A program made the translations under genes and the position numbers. Below are positions 1-10,785 of a DNA stretch of 64,000 bases, piece by piece. The DNA comes from Symbiodinium natans (taxonomy: Eukaryota > Sar > Dinophyceae > Suessiales > Symbiodiniaceae): assembly GCA_905221605.1 (NCBI GenBank), contig CAJNDS010002142.1, forward strand, positions 394,501-458,500, given 5' to 3'. Below the pieces are notes generated by a model. It made no database searches. It was not told where the DNA came from and was given only the letters and a program-made list of their open reading frames with translations. Position 1 is the stretch's first letter; the number at the start of each line of letters is the position of its first letter.

Positions 1-1
1 A

Positions 2-133
2 CAATCGTCTTTGCTTCCGGGCTTCTTTGGAGAAGAGATCGACGCATCGGCGTATTCTGATGCCATCGCACTTCAGAGCTTGCGCAAACGACCCGCAACC
101 GTGATTTTGTCCTGTCCCATCCCTTTAAAAATC
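2..133 (+). CDS. Possible partial exon at window edge
   Basis: One frame stays open from the window edge and reads like ordinary coding sequence (…LLPGFFGEEIDASAYSDAIA…), then runs into non-coding DNA. The composition is unlike the surrounding repeats. No domain is recognised and neither splice site is certain. It may be the 3' part of an exon of a gene that begins before the window. Confidence 0.3.
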
Positions 134-244
134 TAGCTGGCCCCAGCTAGTTTTCTACCATACACCCCATTGAACTCCCATGTCACAAAACTGCCTGAAG
201 TCAAAGGCGGCGGTTGTGACACTCACGGCAACAGCCTGGTTAAA

Positions 245-785
245 CGGGGCGGTTGACGTTCAGGGTTAGGGTTTAGGGTTTTTAGGGTTTTTAGGGTTTT
301 TAGGGTTTAGGGTTTAGGGTTTAGGGTTTAATTAGGGTTTAGGGTTTAGGGTTGCCTTTGACAGCCCGTTTGGCAACTGCTTTCACAGCCCGTTTGGAAT
401 AGCCCGTTTGGAAGGTGATGGATATTTAGAGGCAGCAATACCCATAGGCAGGGAGAAGGGGTTGGGGGGGGGGGGGGGGGGTTGGGGGGGGGGGGGGGGG
501 GTTGGGGGGGGGGGGGGTGTTACGACATAGGGATTTGCTACCATCCCCTTTTGCCCTACAACACTGGCCAAGCAGGCCCTTATCCTAAACATACCCTAAA
601 CCCTAAACCCTAAACCCTAAACCCTTGTTACGGGTACTTTGGAGGTCTAGGTGTCAACCCTTAGCCCCTTAAACGCCTCACCCTGCACCTAGACTCTGGA
701 CCCTACACGATAAAACTCCCAGACCCTAAACCCTAAACCCTAAACCCTAAACCCTAAACCCTAAACCCTAAACCCTAAACCCTAA
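245..785. repeat. TTTAGGG/CCCTAAA arrays with poly-G block
   Basis: TTTAGGG copies (about 262-352) are followed by three runs of about 14-18 G separated by TT (457-517) and then by CCCTAAA arrays (590-625 and 723-785). The arrays switch strand orientation within 500 bases, so they are interstitial and do not mark a chromosome end. Open frames here are proline- or glycine-rich artefacts. Confidence 0.85.
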
Positions 786-2340
786 AGTTCGGGTTTAGGG
801 TGTGAGGTTTAGGGAGCCCTCCTCAAGTTCATCACCCTCCTGGTCACAGGCGTCGAGGCGACGGGCCAGCGAGGCTGAAGACTGAGATTACATTAGGCAG
901 GTCTTGAGTGACATTCAGGGTTAGGGTACATAAGACTGGGTTTAGGGTTTCGGGTTTAGGGTTTAGGGTTTAGGATTTTTTTCCGGGAGTGGCTCTGCAG
1001 AAGCATTATACAACCCATAGAAATCCATTTACGCACCCCGAAAGTTCTCCAAGTTGCGGCCCTGCAATGGGGGTGCCTGCAAATAGTACGGATTGGTCCT
1101 TGCGAAGAAGATTCCGTTACATGTAGGGACAAGCAGGGGCCAGTCAGATTTCAGTGGAGGTATCGGCGCCTTAAATTGGGACAGAAGCATAAGTGCCTTA
1201 TATATAATTAGTATACCCTAAACCCTAAACCCTTGTTCCTGCCGATAAGGCCCTGGAAGCTGCCAAGCTTAGCTCGCACTCGCAGGCCGCCACTTAGGGT
1301 TTAGGGTTTAGGGCTTGGGGTTGAGGGTTTAGGGTTTAGGGCTTGGGGTCTGGAGTTTAGGGTTTAGGGGTTAGGGTTTAGGGTTAGGGTTTAGGGTTTA
1401 ATTAGGGTTTAGGGTTTAGGCGAATCATGTATATGGTTCAGGATCTAGGGAGTTCAGGGATCATAGGGTTTAGGGAGTATCGGGGTTATAGAGTTTACAG
1501 GACTTTGGGTGGTTTACACACGGGGTTCTCGCGAAAGTCAACATATCTCAGGAGCTCACCTGAAGTGTCCTGGGAGTGCCGACCCGCGCAATCCCCTAAA
1601 CCCGAAAATCTAAACCCTCTGCTGCAGGGTTTGATCAGGCTTGAGTCTTCTTAGTAGCTGAGTGAGCACACTTTATACCTTTTTGGGGCTACGAAAACCC
1701 CCTATAGAACTGAAAGTGTACACTTTTTAGGGGGTCTTATGAACTCAGCAACTAAGTCTTCGCCACGTCTGCATACTAAGTCAAAGGGCCTCCAAGTAGC
1801 CCCGGCCATCCCTAGCTAACCCATGCCTCGTGGTGATTCCAGCAGCATTCACCCTCCAAATGATCCCAGGAGTGCATACCCAAAGGGCCCTAAATGCAAG
1901 GTAGTTAAGGAAGTAACCTTGAAGCATACTAAGGGTCCCTATGTACTTCAAGGTATATTCCTGAAAGCAGGGGAATGCCAGGACCTTCAGCAAGCCGTTT
2001 GAATTCATGCCCAACCTGAATCGTTAGGGTTTAGGGCTTAGGGTTTAAGGGTTTAGGGTTTCGGGGTTACTAATAGTCGTGAAGTCTTTTTTTGCAGTTA
2101 TGTCAGCTGCCATCTTCCAACTCTCAGTGACTTGGCTGACATAAGGAGATGTAAACCCAAACCCTAAACCCTAAACCCTAAACCCTATAGCGCATCTGCT
2201 CGTCTAAACCACCTTTGCAGCCCTTCAAGCCCCAATGAGCCACATGAGCCCATGCAAACAAACCCATGTGAGCCTCCAGAAGAGCCCCCCTAAACCCTAA
2301 ACCCTAAACCCTAAACCCTCAACCCTAAACCCTAAACCCT
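786..2340. other. Repeat-rich non-coding stretch
   Basis: Degenerate TTTAGGG blocks (about 950-975, 1290-1420, 2025-2070) and CCCTAAA blocks (2155-2190, 2290-2348) fill this stretch, with one introner-like element at 1650-1756. Two short islands (about 816-878, reading ALLKFITLLVTGVEATGQRG, and about 1222-1290) have codon-like composition and could be exons. I cannot link them to a gene. Confidence 0.5.
1650..1756 (+). mobile_element. Introner-like element, family B (TAGTAGCTGAGTG ends)
   Basis: The ends are inverted repeats, TTAGTAGCTGAGTGAG on the left and ACTCAGCAACTAAG on the right. Inner arms (ACTTTATACC… and …AGTGTACACTTTTT) allow a hairpin. The same ends bound desaturase intron 14087-14239 and oxidase intron 20663-20821, so this is a third family member. 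No coding sequence is recognised beside this copy. Confidence 0.7.
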
Positions 2341-2359
2341 AAACCCTCCGGGATGCACC

Positions 2360-3868
2360 ATGTCGCACTCCATGAGAGACAAGTACTTTACGGAGATTTC
2401 CGCGACCCTGGCTGGCATCGCAAGCATCCGTGAGGTGCGCGAGAAAGGAGTGGGGATTGTTGCTGAGACCGACATCGAGGAAGGAACCCTCTTATGGACG
2501 GAGAAGCCGCTGTATTCCAGCATTGCCAGGCAGCTCCCGGACGGGGAGTATTCTGACCTGGCATGCGAGGCTTGCGGCTCCTACTGTGGGACGCTGCAGC
2601 TTCAGTTGAAACTCTTCGGAGGGTCGGTGTCTTATACAGAGGCTTGCAAAACCTTAGCTTCAGGAGAGGACTCAGAAATCAAGGAGCTGATGAAGAAGCC
2701 TGCCCTTCCTGGCGTCTCCGAAGTTGACTGCATCCTGACCGATGGGGCACCACTGGTCCTTGCCGTTGGAGATGGCCACGTCGTTTTCTGCGGCCAATCT
2801 TGTCGCAAAGGTTGGGAAGATGCGAACAAGAGCCTGCTGAAGGATGGGAAGCTGCAGAAAGTTCGACACTTGGTAGCCCAGTGGTACCCTTTACCCATTT
2901 TTTTGCTCTGGGTTCCCTTACAAAGTAACCAACCAAGAAAAAGGTGCCCTTCATTATGATATGTTTACTGGGCTACCAAGGACAGATCATGGTGGATGAA
3001 GACCTGGAGTACCTTGGCCTGGCCGCCGCTTTGAAGAATGGGGCAGAGGCCTCCGCCGGAGCAGGCCTGGATGCCCTCTGCGGGGACAAGTATCACAAGT
3101 GCATCGATAGAGATGGCCACGAAGAGCTGAGTGACGAGGAGTGGGAGAAGGAATGCATGCGGCCGTGTGAGAAGCTGGCCGGCGTCATGGGCATGGCCCC
3201 ATCGGAAGTCAGCGAGATCATGGGCAAACTCTGCCGGAATTCCATCATGGTGACCTTCACGTCGCCAGTCTTCGAGTATCTCGCTGGTGTGAGTGGCTTG
3301 AAGAACAAGGATACCCCAGAGTTCGCCGATCTTATGAGTCTTGTGCGTCCTGTAGCATCGAAGTCGAAAAGTACTAACAAGGAGCCAGACTCCGCTTCTG
3401 AATCTGAATCCGAGCCTGAAGCGAAACTGGAGCTTGCAGACGGTGTTGTGCTGACGGACAAAGATGTTCCTCCGTACGCTGGCTGGGCAGTGTACCCTTT
3501 GCTATCTGCCGTGAATCACGCGTGTAAACCCAACTTGGACACCGAGTTCTTGCAAGGGGACTCTACACTGTCTGTGCTGGCCAAGCGTAAGATCCTCAAG
3601 GGTCAAGAACTCACCATCTGCTACTTAGTAGTAGAGTAGGTAACCTTTAACCTTTTTGGTGCAATATAATCCCCTTATCATCCCAAAGGTTAACCTTTAG
3701 TTCCCCTAGGTACTGGGCAACTTAGGCTATGCTGATCCGGACGATGACCAGCCGGAGAGGCAAGCGGCCCTGAGAAGTTATGGCTTCGTGTGCGGATGTG
3801 ATTTGTGCGGGCAGGAGTTGCGCGCCATCGCCGGCCCGCCTGCCAAGAAGGCTAGGGCTAGGGCATAG
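2360..3868 (+). CDS. SMYD-like SET-domain protein methyltransferase, 3 exons
   Basis: Exons 2360-2864, 2981-3619 and 3726-3868 join in frame to 428 codons plus stop. The ATG at 2360 is the first in the open frame, directly after a CCCTAAA array. The N-terminal half has the SET opening (REKGVGIVAETDIEEGTLLW, about residues 25-45) and a Cys cluster (CEACGSYC … FCGQSC) resembling a reduced MYND finger. The C-terminal half has the SET core NHACKPN and KGQELTICYA, followed by the post-SET motif CGCDLC. Such enzymes transfer methyl groups from S-adenosylmethionine to lysine; the substrate is unknown. An acidic Ser/Glu linker interrupts the SET domain. Intron 1 starts GA and intron 2 starts GC; both are introners with 4-base direct repeats at their edges (GACA, GCTA). 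A basic tail (KKARARA) could be a nuclear signal. Family assignment is firm, specificity is not. Confidence 0.85.
2865..2980 (+). mobile_element. Introner, family A (TGGTAGCCCAG ends), as intron 1 of SET gene
   Basis: Inverted ends CTTGGTAGCCCAG / CTGGGCTACCAAG. The intron begins GACA and the next exon begins GACA, giving a 4-base direct repeat. Removing 2865-2980 keeps the SET frame (KVR/QIMVDEDLE). It is a GA-AG intron of 116 bases. Confidence 0.85.
3620..3725 (+). mobile_element. Introner, family C (TTAGTAGTAGAGTAGGTAACC), as intron 2 of SET gene
   Basis: Ends CTTAGTAGTAGAG… and …TACTGGGCAACTTAG, with inner inverted arms GGTAACCTTTAACC / GGTTAACC. Intron start and following exon share GCTA. 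Removal restores ICY/ADPDDD just before the post-SET cysteines. Related copies lie at 9485-9587 and 42812-42915. Confidence 0.85.
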
Positions 3869-4575
3869 ATGCGGTGCTCAAACAGAGCTCCGGAAACAGC
3901 TCCAGACGTGACATGTTCGCAGGTAAACTCTGCATGGCACTGCATGCATACTGAGCTCATACATACATCTCGTGTATAGTACATGTATACTTTATTGTAT
4001 CTAGTATTTAAATCCAGCATGCCATCGTTTATCAGGCGAGCTTCAGAGCTTTCAGTTCTTTGCCAAAGCCGTCTTGCACTTGCGACAAATCGCGCGAGCA
4101 TGCTGCATCCGGTGCTCCTCATTCCCCTCTCCTTAAAATGGTACAGGGTTTAGGGTTTAGGGTTTAAGGATATGGGGGTTTCCGCAGTTTCGGGGGGGTT
4201 GTAGCGCCTTTGGCAAGGAGGCCTTTATTTCCGAGGATTATTTCGGGGGAAGGGTTTAGGGTTTAGAGGGCTTAGAGGTCTTAGGGTTCAGGCTTTAGCT
4301 GAAGCATTACAAGCAATTTGGGTACGGAGTTTTGCTGCCCTGCATCCCTCGCCAGGGTTAGGTAGGGTTTAGGGTTTAGGGGCTGAGGGTGACTCAATCT
4401 GGCAGCAGAGGGGGAGGCGGGGCCTCCATTCTTAAATGCTAGAAACCCTAAACCCCTGAACCCAAGACCACCTAACCCTAAACCCTTAACTCTAAACCAC
4501 CCCCCAAAACCCTCAACCCCTTCACTAACCCTAAAGCCTTACACCCTAAACCCCTAAGACCTCAAACCCATGCAG
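3869..4575. other. 3' flank of SET gene and degenerate repeats
   Basis: No polyadenylation signal can be identified with confidence. TTTAGGG pieces occur near 4144-4165 and 4250-4265, and degenerate CCCTAAA pieces at about 4440-4560. I see no supportable gene on either strand. Confidence 0.5.
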
Positions 4576-4660
4576 GAGATCGGAGCCTACGCCCGAGTGT
4601 GTGCCAATGCGCAGCGATGCTCCCAGTCAGGTCCATCACCCCGACGTCCTGTCGTACCGT
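4576..4660 (+). CDS. Possible exon, unidentified
   Basis: An AG|G acceptor-like site opens a frame reading EIGAYARVCANAQRCSQS. Codon use resembles the recognised exons and differs from the repeats on both sides. No family is recognised, and the donor and host gene are unknown. Confidence 0.3.
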
Positions 4661-4704
4661 TGATTTGCTCTCAACCCTCAACCCTAAACGCTAAAACCCT
4701 AAGC

Positions 4705-4820
4705 AGTTGTCCCTAAACCCTAAACCCTAAACCCTAAACCCTAAACCCTAAACCCTAAACCCTAAACCCTAAACCCTAAACCCTAAACCCTAAACCCTAA
4801 ACCCTAAACCCTAAACCCTA
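4705..4820. repeat. CCCTAAA array, about 16 near-perfect copies
   Basis: A long uninterrupted CCCTAAA run, longer and cleaner than most arrays in the window. It lies between exon-like islands, as the arrays inside proven introns do, so an intronic position is likely. Confidence 0.95.
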
Positions 4821-5170
4821 AGCCGCAGAAGGGGTTTCCCGTGCAGAGTTCGGTTGCAGTATTGTTTGGGTTTAGGCATTAGGGTTTAGGGCTCAGCTCT
4901 AATGCGTATAGCCCAATTTAGGTCCCTTATACTCTACTACTTTTACTTACAACTTGGGAGCTTGCCTCGCAATGAAGGCGGTTCGAGGATCTAAGTTTGA
5001 GGAGTCGGGGCCCAACACCCGACACCCAGCCTGGAGAGACCAACGCGAAACCTTCTTTTTGTTGGGTCCTGTAAGGGGCTTCAGATTCACAGCCTACAAA
5101 CAAGTAGGTTTGGGTCTCTGAGTGTAGTCCCCAAAGAGCCCAGTACCCCTTAATTAAGGAATAGACCTTA

Positions 5171-5266
5171 CCCAAAGGCTGTTATGTGGTACCTTTTTTG
5201 GTTTAGTATACTAGAATCCCCTATAACTAACCCAAATAGGAACTACATTGGAGCCTTTGGGTAGAT
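5171..5266 (+). mobile_element. Introner-like element, family F (TACCCAAAGGCT ends)
   Basis: Inverted ends TACCCAAAGGCT and AGCCTTTGGGTA surround TAGTATACTAGAATCCCCTATAA and a second inverted pair. Copies at 18668-18843 and 39926-40022 lie inside introns of the oxidase-synthase gene. Confidence 0.7.
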
Positions 5267-5409
5267 TAAATCAGACTAAAGATCTCTATGGAGGTGTTGG
5301 GCTCTCTGGGCCAAGCCTGGGGCTCTTAGACTTCACGGACAAGAAGCCGACTAGGTGATTTTTGTCCCAAGCAGATATTCTCGCACTTCGGCGCTGTTCC
5401 AATCTCGAC

Positions 5410-5514
5410 CCCCTAAACCCTAAACCCTAAACCCTAAACCCTAAACCCTAAACCCTAAACCCTAAACCCCTAAACCCCTAAACCCTAAACCCTAAACCCC
5501 TACACCCTAAACAG
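5410..5514. repeat. CCCTAAA array
   Basis: About 13 CCCTAAA units, some with an extra C (CCCCTAAA). The array ends in ACAG|G, directly before the exon-like island at 5515, so the array and acceptor may form one intron 3' end. Confidence 0.9.
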
Positions 5515-5577
5515 GTGCTCCAGGGTTTGCTGTCCAGGGTTGTGAAGATCCGTGCTGTGCCGATCCTCGCCGGAGTG
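5515..5577 (+). CDS. Possible exon, unidentified
   Basis: After an ACAG|GTG acceptor the frame reads VLQGLLSRVVKIRAVPILAG and is open for 21 codons to a TAG. It is hydrophobic with basic residues. No family is recognised. It may belong with the neighbouring islands at 4576 and 5869. Confidence 0.3.
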
Positions 5578-5868
5578 TAGGGTTTGGGGTTTACGGATTA
5601 TAGGGCTTAGGGTTTAGGGTTTAGGGTTTAGGGTTTAGGGTTTAGGGCAACTGCACGTCCCGCAAACATTTTGGATCGTGGTGAAGGCCATTTGGTTGAC
5701 GTAGCGCGTGTTGACGTCGAGGTTGCCGTTCGCCGCGGCACCCGTAGGATGTAATTCGCACAGGCTCAGGGACGGCGCTGGTACTCACTATAGCCTATGC
5801 GACGATGTCGGAGAAGGGCGCACCCCTCGGCTAAGCTCGCGAGCTGAAACTATGCTAAAGGGACAGAG

Positions 5869-5950
5869 GCAGAGCGCCCTGTATACAAACAGGGCTTTGG
5901 CAGCCATGTCCCTTTTCCACAGCGCGCTGCACCTCAAGCCGGTCTACGAG
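5869..5950 (+). CDS. TPR-like exon of an unassembled gene
   Basis: The frame contains ALYTNRALAAMSLFHSALHL, which fits the tetratricopeptide repeat pattern (Tyr-x-Asn-Arg-Ala near the start, Ala-Leu pair in helix B, then KPVY). This suggests a protein-interaction TPR segment. The flanking GAG|GTGGGG could be a donor. The rest of the gene was not found, so it could also be a relic. Confidence 0.35.
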
Positions 5951-6342
5951 GTGGGGGGTAACACAGCCTCCGAGTCACATTTTTGCAGTAGCTACCAGTG
6001 GTGCCCTTTTGCCCGTTTTAGCGTTTAGGGTTGAAGGTTTATAAGAGTTTAGGGTTTAGCGTCTCTGGGTTCCTGTATCAAAATAGACCACGCCAAGATA
6101 TGGGACCATTCTTGGAATGTGGTTACTGGGCTACCAAGTACTACAGCACCGAGCAGGCAAAGGTTTGAACTTGTGTAGCGGTGTTGACAGTATGCAACCT
6201 CTGCTATAAAAGTACACGCTCACACTTGGTTATGCATCTATGAACTTCCTTACTGCCTAATCTTTCAGAGAATCCCAATACCAAACGCAGCGCGGTATCT
6301 TTGGCAAGGACACTAAACCCCTAAACCCTATAAACCCTCAAG

Positions 6343-6441
6343 GAAGCGATCAATGGCCGCGGATTCTTCTTTGGTCCGAGCGACTTGCTGAAGCTCTTCA
6401 AGGGCGGCAAGCCAACAATTCGCAAAGAGGACCTCGCAGAG
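6343..6441 (+). CDS. Possible exon, unidentified
   Basis: The frame reads NGRGFFFGPSDLLKLFKGG followed by KPTIRKEDLAE, with a run of ordinary residues and codons between two telomere-like arrays. The family is not recognised. It may belong to the same gene as the TPR-like exon about 400 bases upstream. Confidence 0.35.
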
Positions 6442-6599
6442 TGTTTAGGGTTTAGGGTTCAGGGTTTAGGGTTTAGGGTTTAGCGTTGTCCAGCCGCACT
6501 TGCTGATGCGGGCGAACTGCGTAGTCTAGGAGACGACTTAATAAGAACAGGTATGTTGGATGGTGCGTGTTCAAGCTCTGCAGGGAGGAAAGGGGGACC

Positions 6600-6716
6600 T
6601 AAACCCTAAGCCCTAAGCCCTAGGCCCTAAACCCTAAACCCTAAACCCTAAACCCTAAACCCTAAACCCTAAACCCTAAACCCTAAACCCTAAACCCTAA
6701 ACCCTAAACCCTAAAC
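6600..6716. repeat. CCCTAAA array
   Basis: About 15 near-perfect CCCTAAA copies, preceded by the variants CCCTAAG and CCCTAGG. Confidence 0.95.
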
Positions 6717-6850
6717 CTAGTTATTTAGGCCCTTGTATGACTGCGATGTCTGTCGGACTGGATGTCCTTCAGCTAGGCACCATCACGACCTTCGACTCGA
6801 AAGCATGGCCATGATATGGTGGCTGAAAGATCGATGCGCCTAGCAATGAA

Positions 6851-7000
6851 GGGTTTTAGGGTTTTAGGGTGTAGGGTTTTAGGGTTTTAGGGTTTTAGGG
6901 TTTTAGGGTTTTAGGGTTTTAGGGTTTTAGGGTTTTAGGGTTTTAGGGTTTTAGGGTTTTAGGGTTTTAGGGTTTTAGGGTTTTAGGGTTTTAGGGTTTC
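6851..7000. repeat. TTTTAGGG (8-base) array
   Basis: About 17 tandem copies of the 8-base unit TTTTAGGG in place of TTTAGGG. It lies 135 bases after a CCCTAAA array in the opposite orientation. The uniform variant points to local amplification of a mutated unit. Confidence 0.95.
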
Positions 7001-7039
7001 GGGGTTTAGGGGTTCAGAGTTGAGGGGTTTAGGGTGGGA

Positions 7040-9480
7040 GGACTACTCTTCCTTGCCCACACGGTGGTGCATCATCGATGAGAGAGTCTCCCGGCCAGCA
7101 TCGTGAGCCCTGCACATGTGAAAAGCCGCAGCAGTTCTAGCATTGGCCCCCTTTCGAGGTCTATTTCTTCACTGGAGATTGGACGACAGTGACCCTAAAC
7201 CCTAAACCCTAAACCCTAAACCGGGGTTTACGGGTTTAGGGGTTTGGGGCAGATCTATCGGGGATGCTGACGATGATTCGCTAGGTGGCCGTGATGTTGC
7301 AGGTGCCGACGATGGAACCCTGTGTACTGGTTGTTGAGGAAAGCGATATCAGAGGAATCCACAAACAACTTGACTATGCATGGTGAAGATGACGCCATCA
7401 ATGTGTTTGGGCATTGCGGCCCTCGACCTTAGAACTTTAGTCTCTCATAGATTGACGCCCTACACCCTAAACCCCAAACCTTAAACCGTGAACCCTAAAC
7501 CATGAACCCCTAACCCTGAACCATAAACCCGACTTCCAAAATCCAGAGGTGATCGATTTGGACCTACTTGCCAGTGGTGCCGCTGAGGAACACCCGGGCG
7601 GTCAGGCGGCTTGTTCTAAGGGGCCTGAAGCGCTCCTAGTTGTCTGCGAGATATCAGCATCAGACAGCGCATCAGGCAGATACAGATATCTACAAGTATG
7701 TATGTATTCGTATATACATATATATATATATATGTATACATATCTATATGTGTATATATATATACATATGTCTATATATGGAGCATACATACATATAAAT
7801 AAAAGAGTATATATATAGATATATATGTATGTATGTATATATATATATATATGATGGCTTCATTCTGGGCAAGTTAGAAGCTTGCATGGAAGGCCGGCTG
7901 CATCCTCCATCCAGCAGATGTAAGATAATATTCCTAAACCCTAAACCCTAAACCCTAAGCCCTAAACCCTAAACGCTAAACCCTGAACCCCAAAGTACTG
8001 TGTGAGGCTGCGCTCAAGCTCGCTGAGGGCCGTGACGCAACGATGCTCTTCAGGCAGGCGAACGTGTCGGCTCAGGCTTCGTTTTTGTTAGCTTTGTTGT
8101 TTGAGGCTTCGGGTTGAGGGTGTTCAGGGTGTTGTTTAGGGTTTTGATTGCTAATTGTCCTGAACCCCGAGACCTAAAACTGAGTTTTAGGGCTCGGGGT
8201 TCAGGATCTGGCATCTCGAATTTAGATGGACGGGGCGACCCTGCAGCCTTAAGGCCTTCACAGCACCCCCCCCCCCCCCCCATAAAAAGCAGTTGGGGGT
8301 TTAGGGTTTAGGGTTTAGGGTCTTAGGTTTGTGTGGGCGGTGGCAGGGATCCTTTTCGCCACTTGGGTGGATGACTTTCAAGTACCTTCCCGGACATACC
8401 ATTGGGGGCGGGGGTGGGGGGGGGTTTCCGAAAAATGGGGTGCGGTACTGTACCCTTTTGGCGGTTTCTAAACAAGGATGATAGTAATTTGGGGATAATG
8501 ACACTGAAAAAGGTCCCGAAAAATAGGGTACCCTTCTTTGGGGGGTTCCTACAATAAGAATTCACAAGGATGATCGTGATTAGGGTATATCAGGGGCACC
8601 CCTATTTTGGGAAATGCCCATATTTGGGTCTAGGGTTTAGGGTTTCGGCTAGTTCTCTAAATTCGGATCCCTCTTGAAACCCTAGAAAGTGCGGCACCCT
8701 TACGATAACGACCCCCCACAAAGGGACCCTAATTTAGGGAACTACACATGGATGTAGTAGGCTGTGGAAGCCAAGAAGGGCGGCCCCAAAATTAGCGATC
8801 GTAATTCTTGTAAGTCGATAAGGTAGCAAAAAATGCAAACGATGAGGTTTACGCACTGGCATACTGCTGTGCAGCATGATAACTAACCAGGATTTGCCGG
8901 TATGCCGTGTAAAAAGGCAAGAAACGACAAGGAAGGGAGTTCCATGCCAGCCCATATAGTCAGTTAGTTGTTCACTGAGCAAGACCCTACACACCTAAAC
9001 CCTAAACCCTAAGCCCTAAACCCTAAGCCCTAAGCCCTAAACCCTGTAAACCCTAAACTCTAAACCTCGTTAAGACCCAACCCCTGGGTACCTTTCGCCG
9101 CTTCCAGGTCAACCCATGCGCTGGCCCGTAAGGAGCCGAGAAAGGGGTTCTCGGGGTTGAGCGTTTCGTTTAGGGTTTAGGGTTTATAGAGTTTAGGGTT
9201 TCGGGTTTAGGGTTTAGGTTTAGGGTTCAGGGGTAGATGAGTTCCTGGATTGGCCGTTAGGCCTTCTTGTTCTCCTTGTAGGTTGAAGGGTTTAGGACTT
9301 CATTCAGGTTTCAAAAGATCTGAGGGAGTAATAGCCCATCCAGGTTGAAACCGGAAGCTGTTCTTTGTGTCTTTGCGACTGCGCGTAGGGAACACGAAGC
9401 CGTGGCTAAACCCTCTCAGGCTGTATAGTGTGCTCAGGCGCTTTGCCGCATGGAGCACACGAGCCCTCTAGTGTCATTCG
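7040..9480. other. No supportable gene; AT microsatellite, C and G runs
   Basis: This stretch holds an AT/TATA microsatellite (7690-7851), short CCCTAAA blocks (7199-7222, 7935-7992, 8995-9065), a C14 run (8268-8281) and a G-rich stretch (8405-8425). Open frames around 8050-8565 are built from TTTAGGG or C/G runs and are not credible genes. Some islands could be exons, but none shows a family motif. Confidence 0.5.
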
Positions 9481-9484
9481 CACA

Positions 9485-9587
9485 CTTAGTAGTAGAGTAG
9501 TTAACTCGTAACCTTTTTGGGGTAATATAATCCCCTTAGAATCCCAAAGATTAACCTTTAGTTCCCTCAGGTTACTGGACAACTAAG
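9485..9587 (+). mobile_element. Introner-like element, family C
   Basis: CTTAGTAGTAGAGTAG… to …GGTTACTGGACAACTAAG, nearly the same sequence as SET-gene intron 2, including the central AATATAATCCCCTTA. No exon was recognised on either side. Confidence 0.75.
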
Positions 9588-10403
9588 CACATACACCCTT
9601 AACCATTCGCGTCGCACAAGAGGAGGAACACCTGGGGGGGGGGGGGGCACCTGGGGGGTGCAAAGGTAGCTATAAGCAGGGCTGTTAAGTCCCCTGAATA
9701 GGGTAACCATACACCTAAACCCTAAACCCTAAACCCTAATAGCCCTACCTGTAGCTCAGCATGAACCTCCCAGTAGGGGTCAGTTCTTCTTTCTGAAAGC
9801 CCTGCATCCTAGCCCTGGCGCAGGAGATGCTATCGTACTGGCTGAAGAAATGCACGGCTCCTCTCCTGAATGGCACAGCCAGGACGGGCTATTCTACCCT
9901 ATAACCCCTTAAAGAGAGGCCCTTTATAAGGTTGATTCTGGGGATTATAGGGCCCAATAGCCCGTCCTGGAGACTCCTAAACTTCGAGGTTCTTCATGTT
10001 GCGTTCAGATGGGGGTTTCCGAAATTAAGGGGTACCTGTTCGGGGTCCTTATTATAAGGGAATCCCACTATTTGGGGGTCTGTATAAGGGGTCCGCTATC
10101 TTCGTAAATCCCCAGATCGGGATTCGAGTGCTTATCACAGCTACCGAGCCCACTTGTGCTGCAGCACAAGAAGAGAGAACGTCTGTCTCATTCAAGTTCC
10201 CACAAGTGCAAGAGCATCACAAAGCTTGCACCTAAAACCCCTAAACACACAAGCTCTAAATCCTTCAAGCTTGAACCAGCCCGATGCAAACCTGAAGCTT
10301 CTTCGGAGTCCCTCAGCCACTGTTGCGTGGAAGGCCCTAAAAGCACAGAGGGACGCAAAAAGACCCTAATGTAGAGAACGGCCCATTGTTAGAACCGCCT
10401 TTA

Positions 10404-10760
10404 ACACCCTAAACCCCTAAACCCCTAAACCCCCAAACCCCAACCCCCTAAACCCCCTAAACCCCCTAAACCCCCTAAACCCCTAAACCCCTAAACCCCT
10501 AAACCCTAAACCCTAAATCCTAAACCCTAAACCCCTAAACCCCCTATATAAACCCCCTAAACCCCTAAACCTCGAAACCCCGAAACCCCGAAACCCCGAA
10601 ACCCCTAAACCCCTAAACCCCTAAACCGCTAAACCCCTAAACCCCCAAACCCCTAAACCCCTAAACCCCTAAACCCCTAAACCCTAAACCATAAACCCTA
10701 AACCCTAAACCCTAAACCCTAAACCCTAAACCCTAAACCCTAACCCTAAACCCTAAACCC
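10404..10760. repeat. Mixed CCCCTAAA / CCCTAAA array
   Basis: About 45 units, moving from CCCCTAAA and CCCCCTAAA through CCCCGAAA variants to clean CCCTAAA. It ends 25 bases before the acceptor of the first recognised desaturase exon (10786), so it probably fills the 3' part of the preceding intron. Confidence 0.9.
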
Positions 10761-10785
10761 CCCCAAAAAATCGCCCTAACCCAAG

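Noticed and set aside
383-592. Minus-strand Pro-rich open frame
   Set aside because: It is translated from the G-runs at 457-517; no domain and no start context.
2865-2980. GT-AG placement GTAGCC…GGACAG of SET intron 1
   Set aside because: It is in phase, but the GA-AG placement uses a 4-base direct repeat consistent with the other introners. Both remain possible without cDNA.
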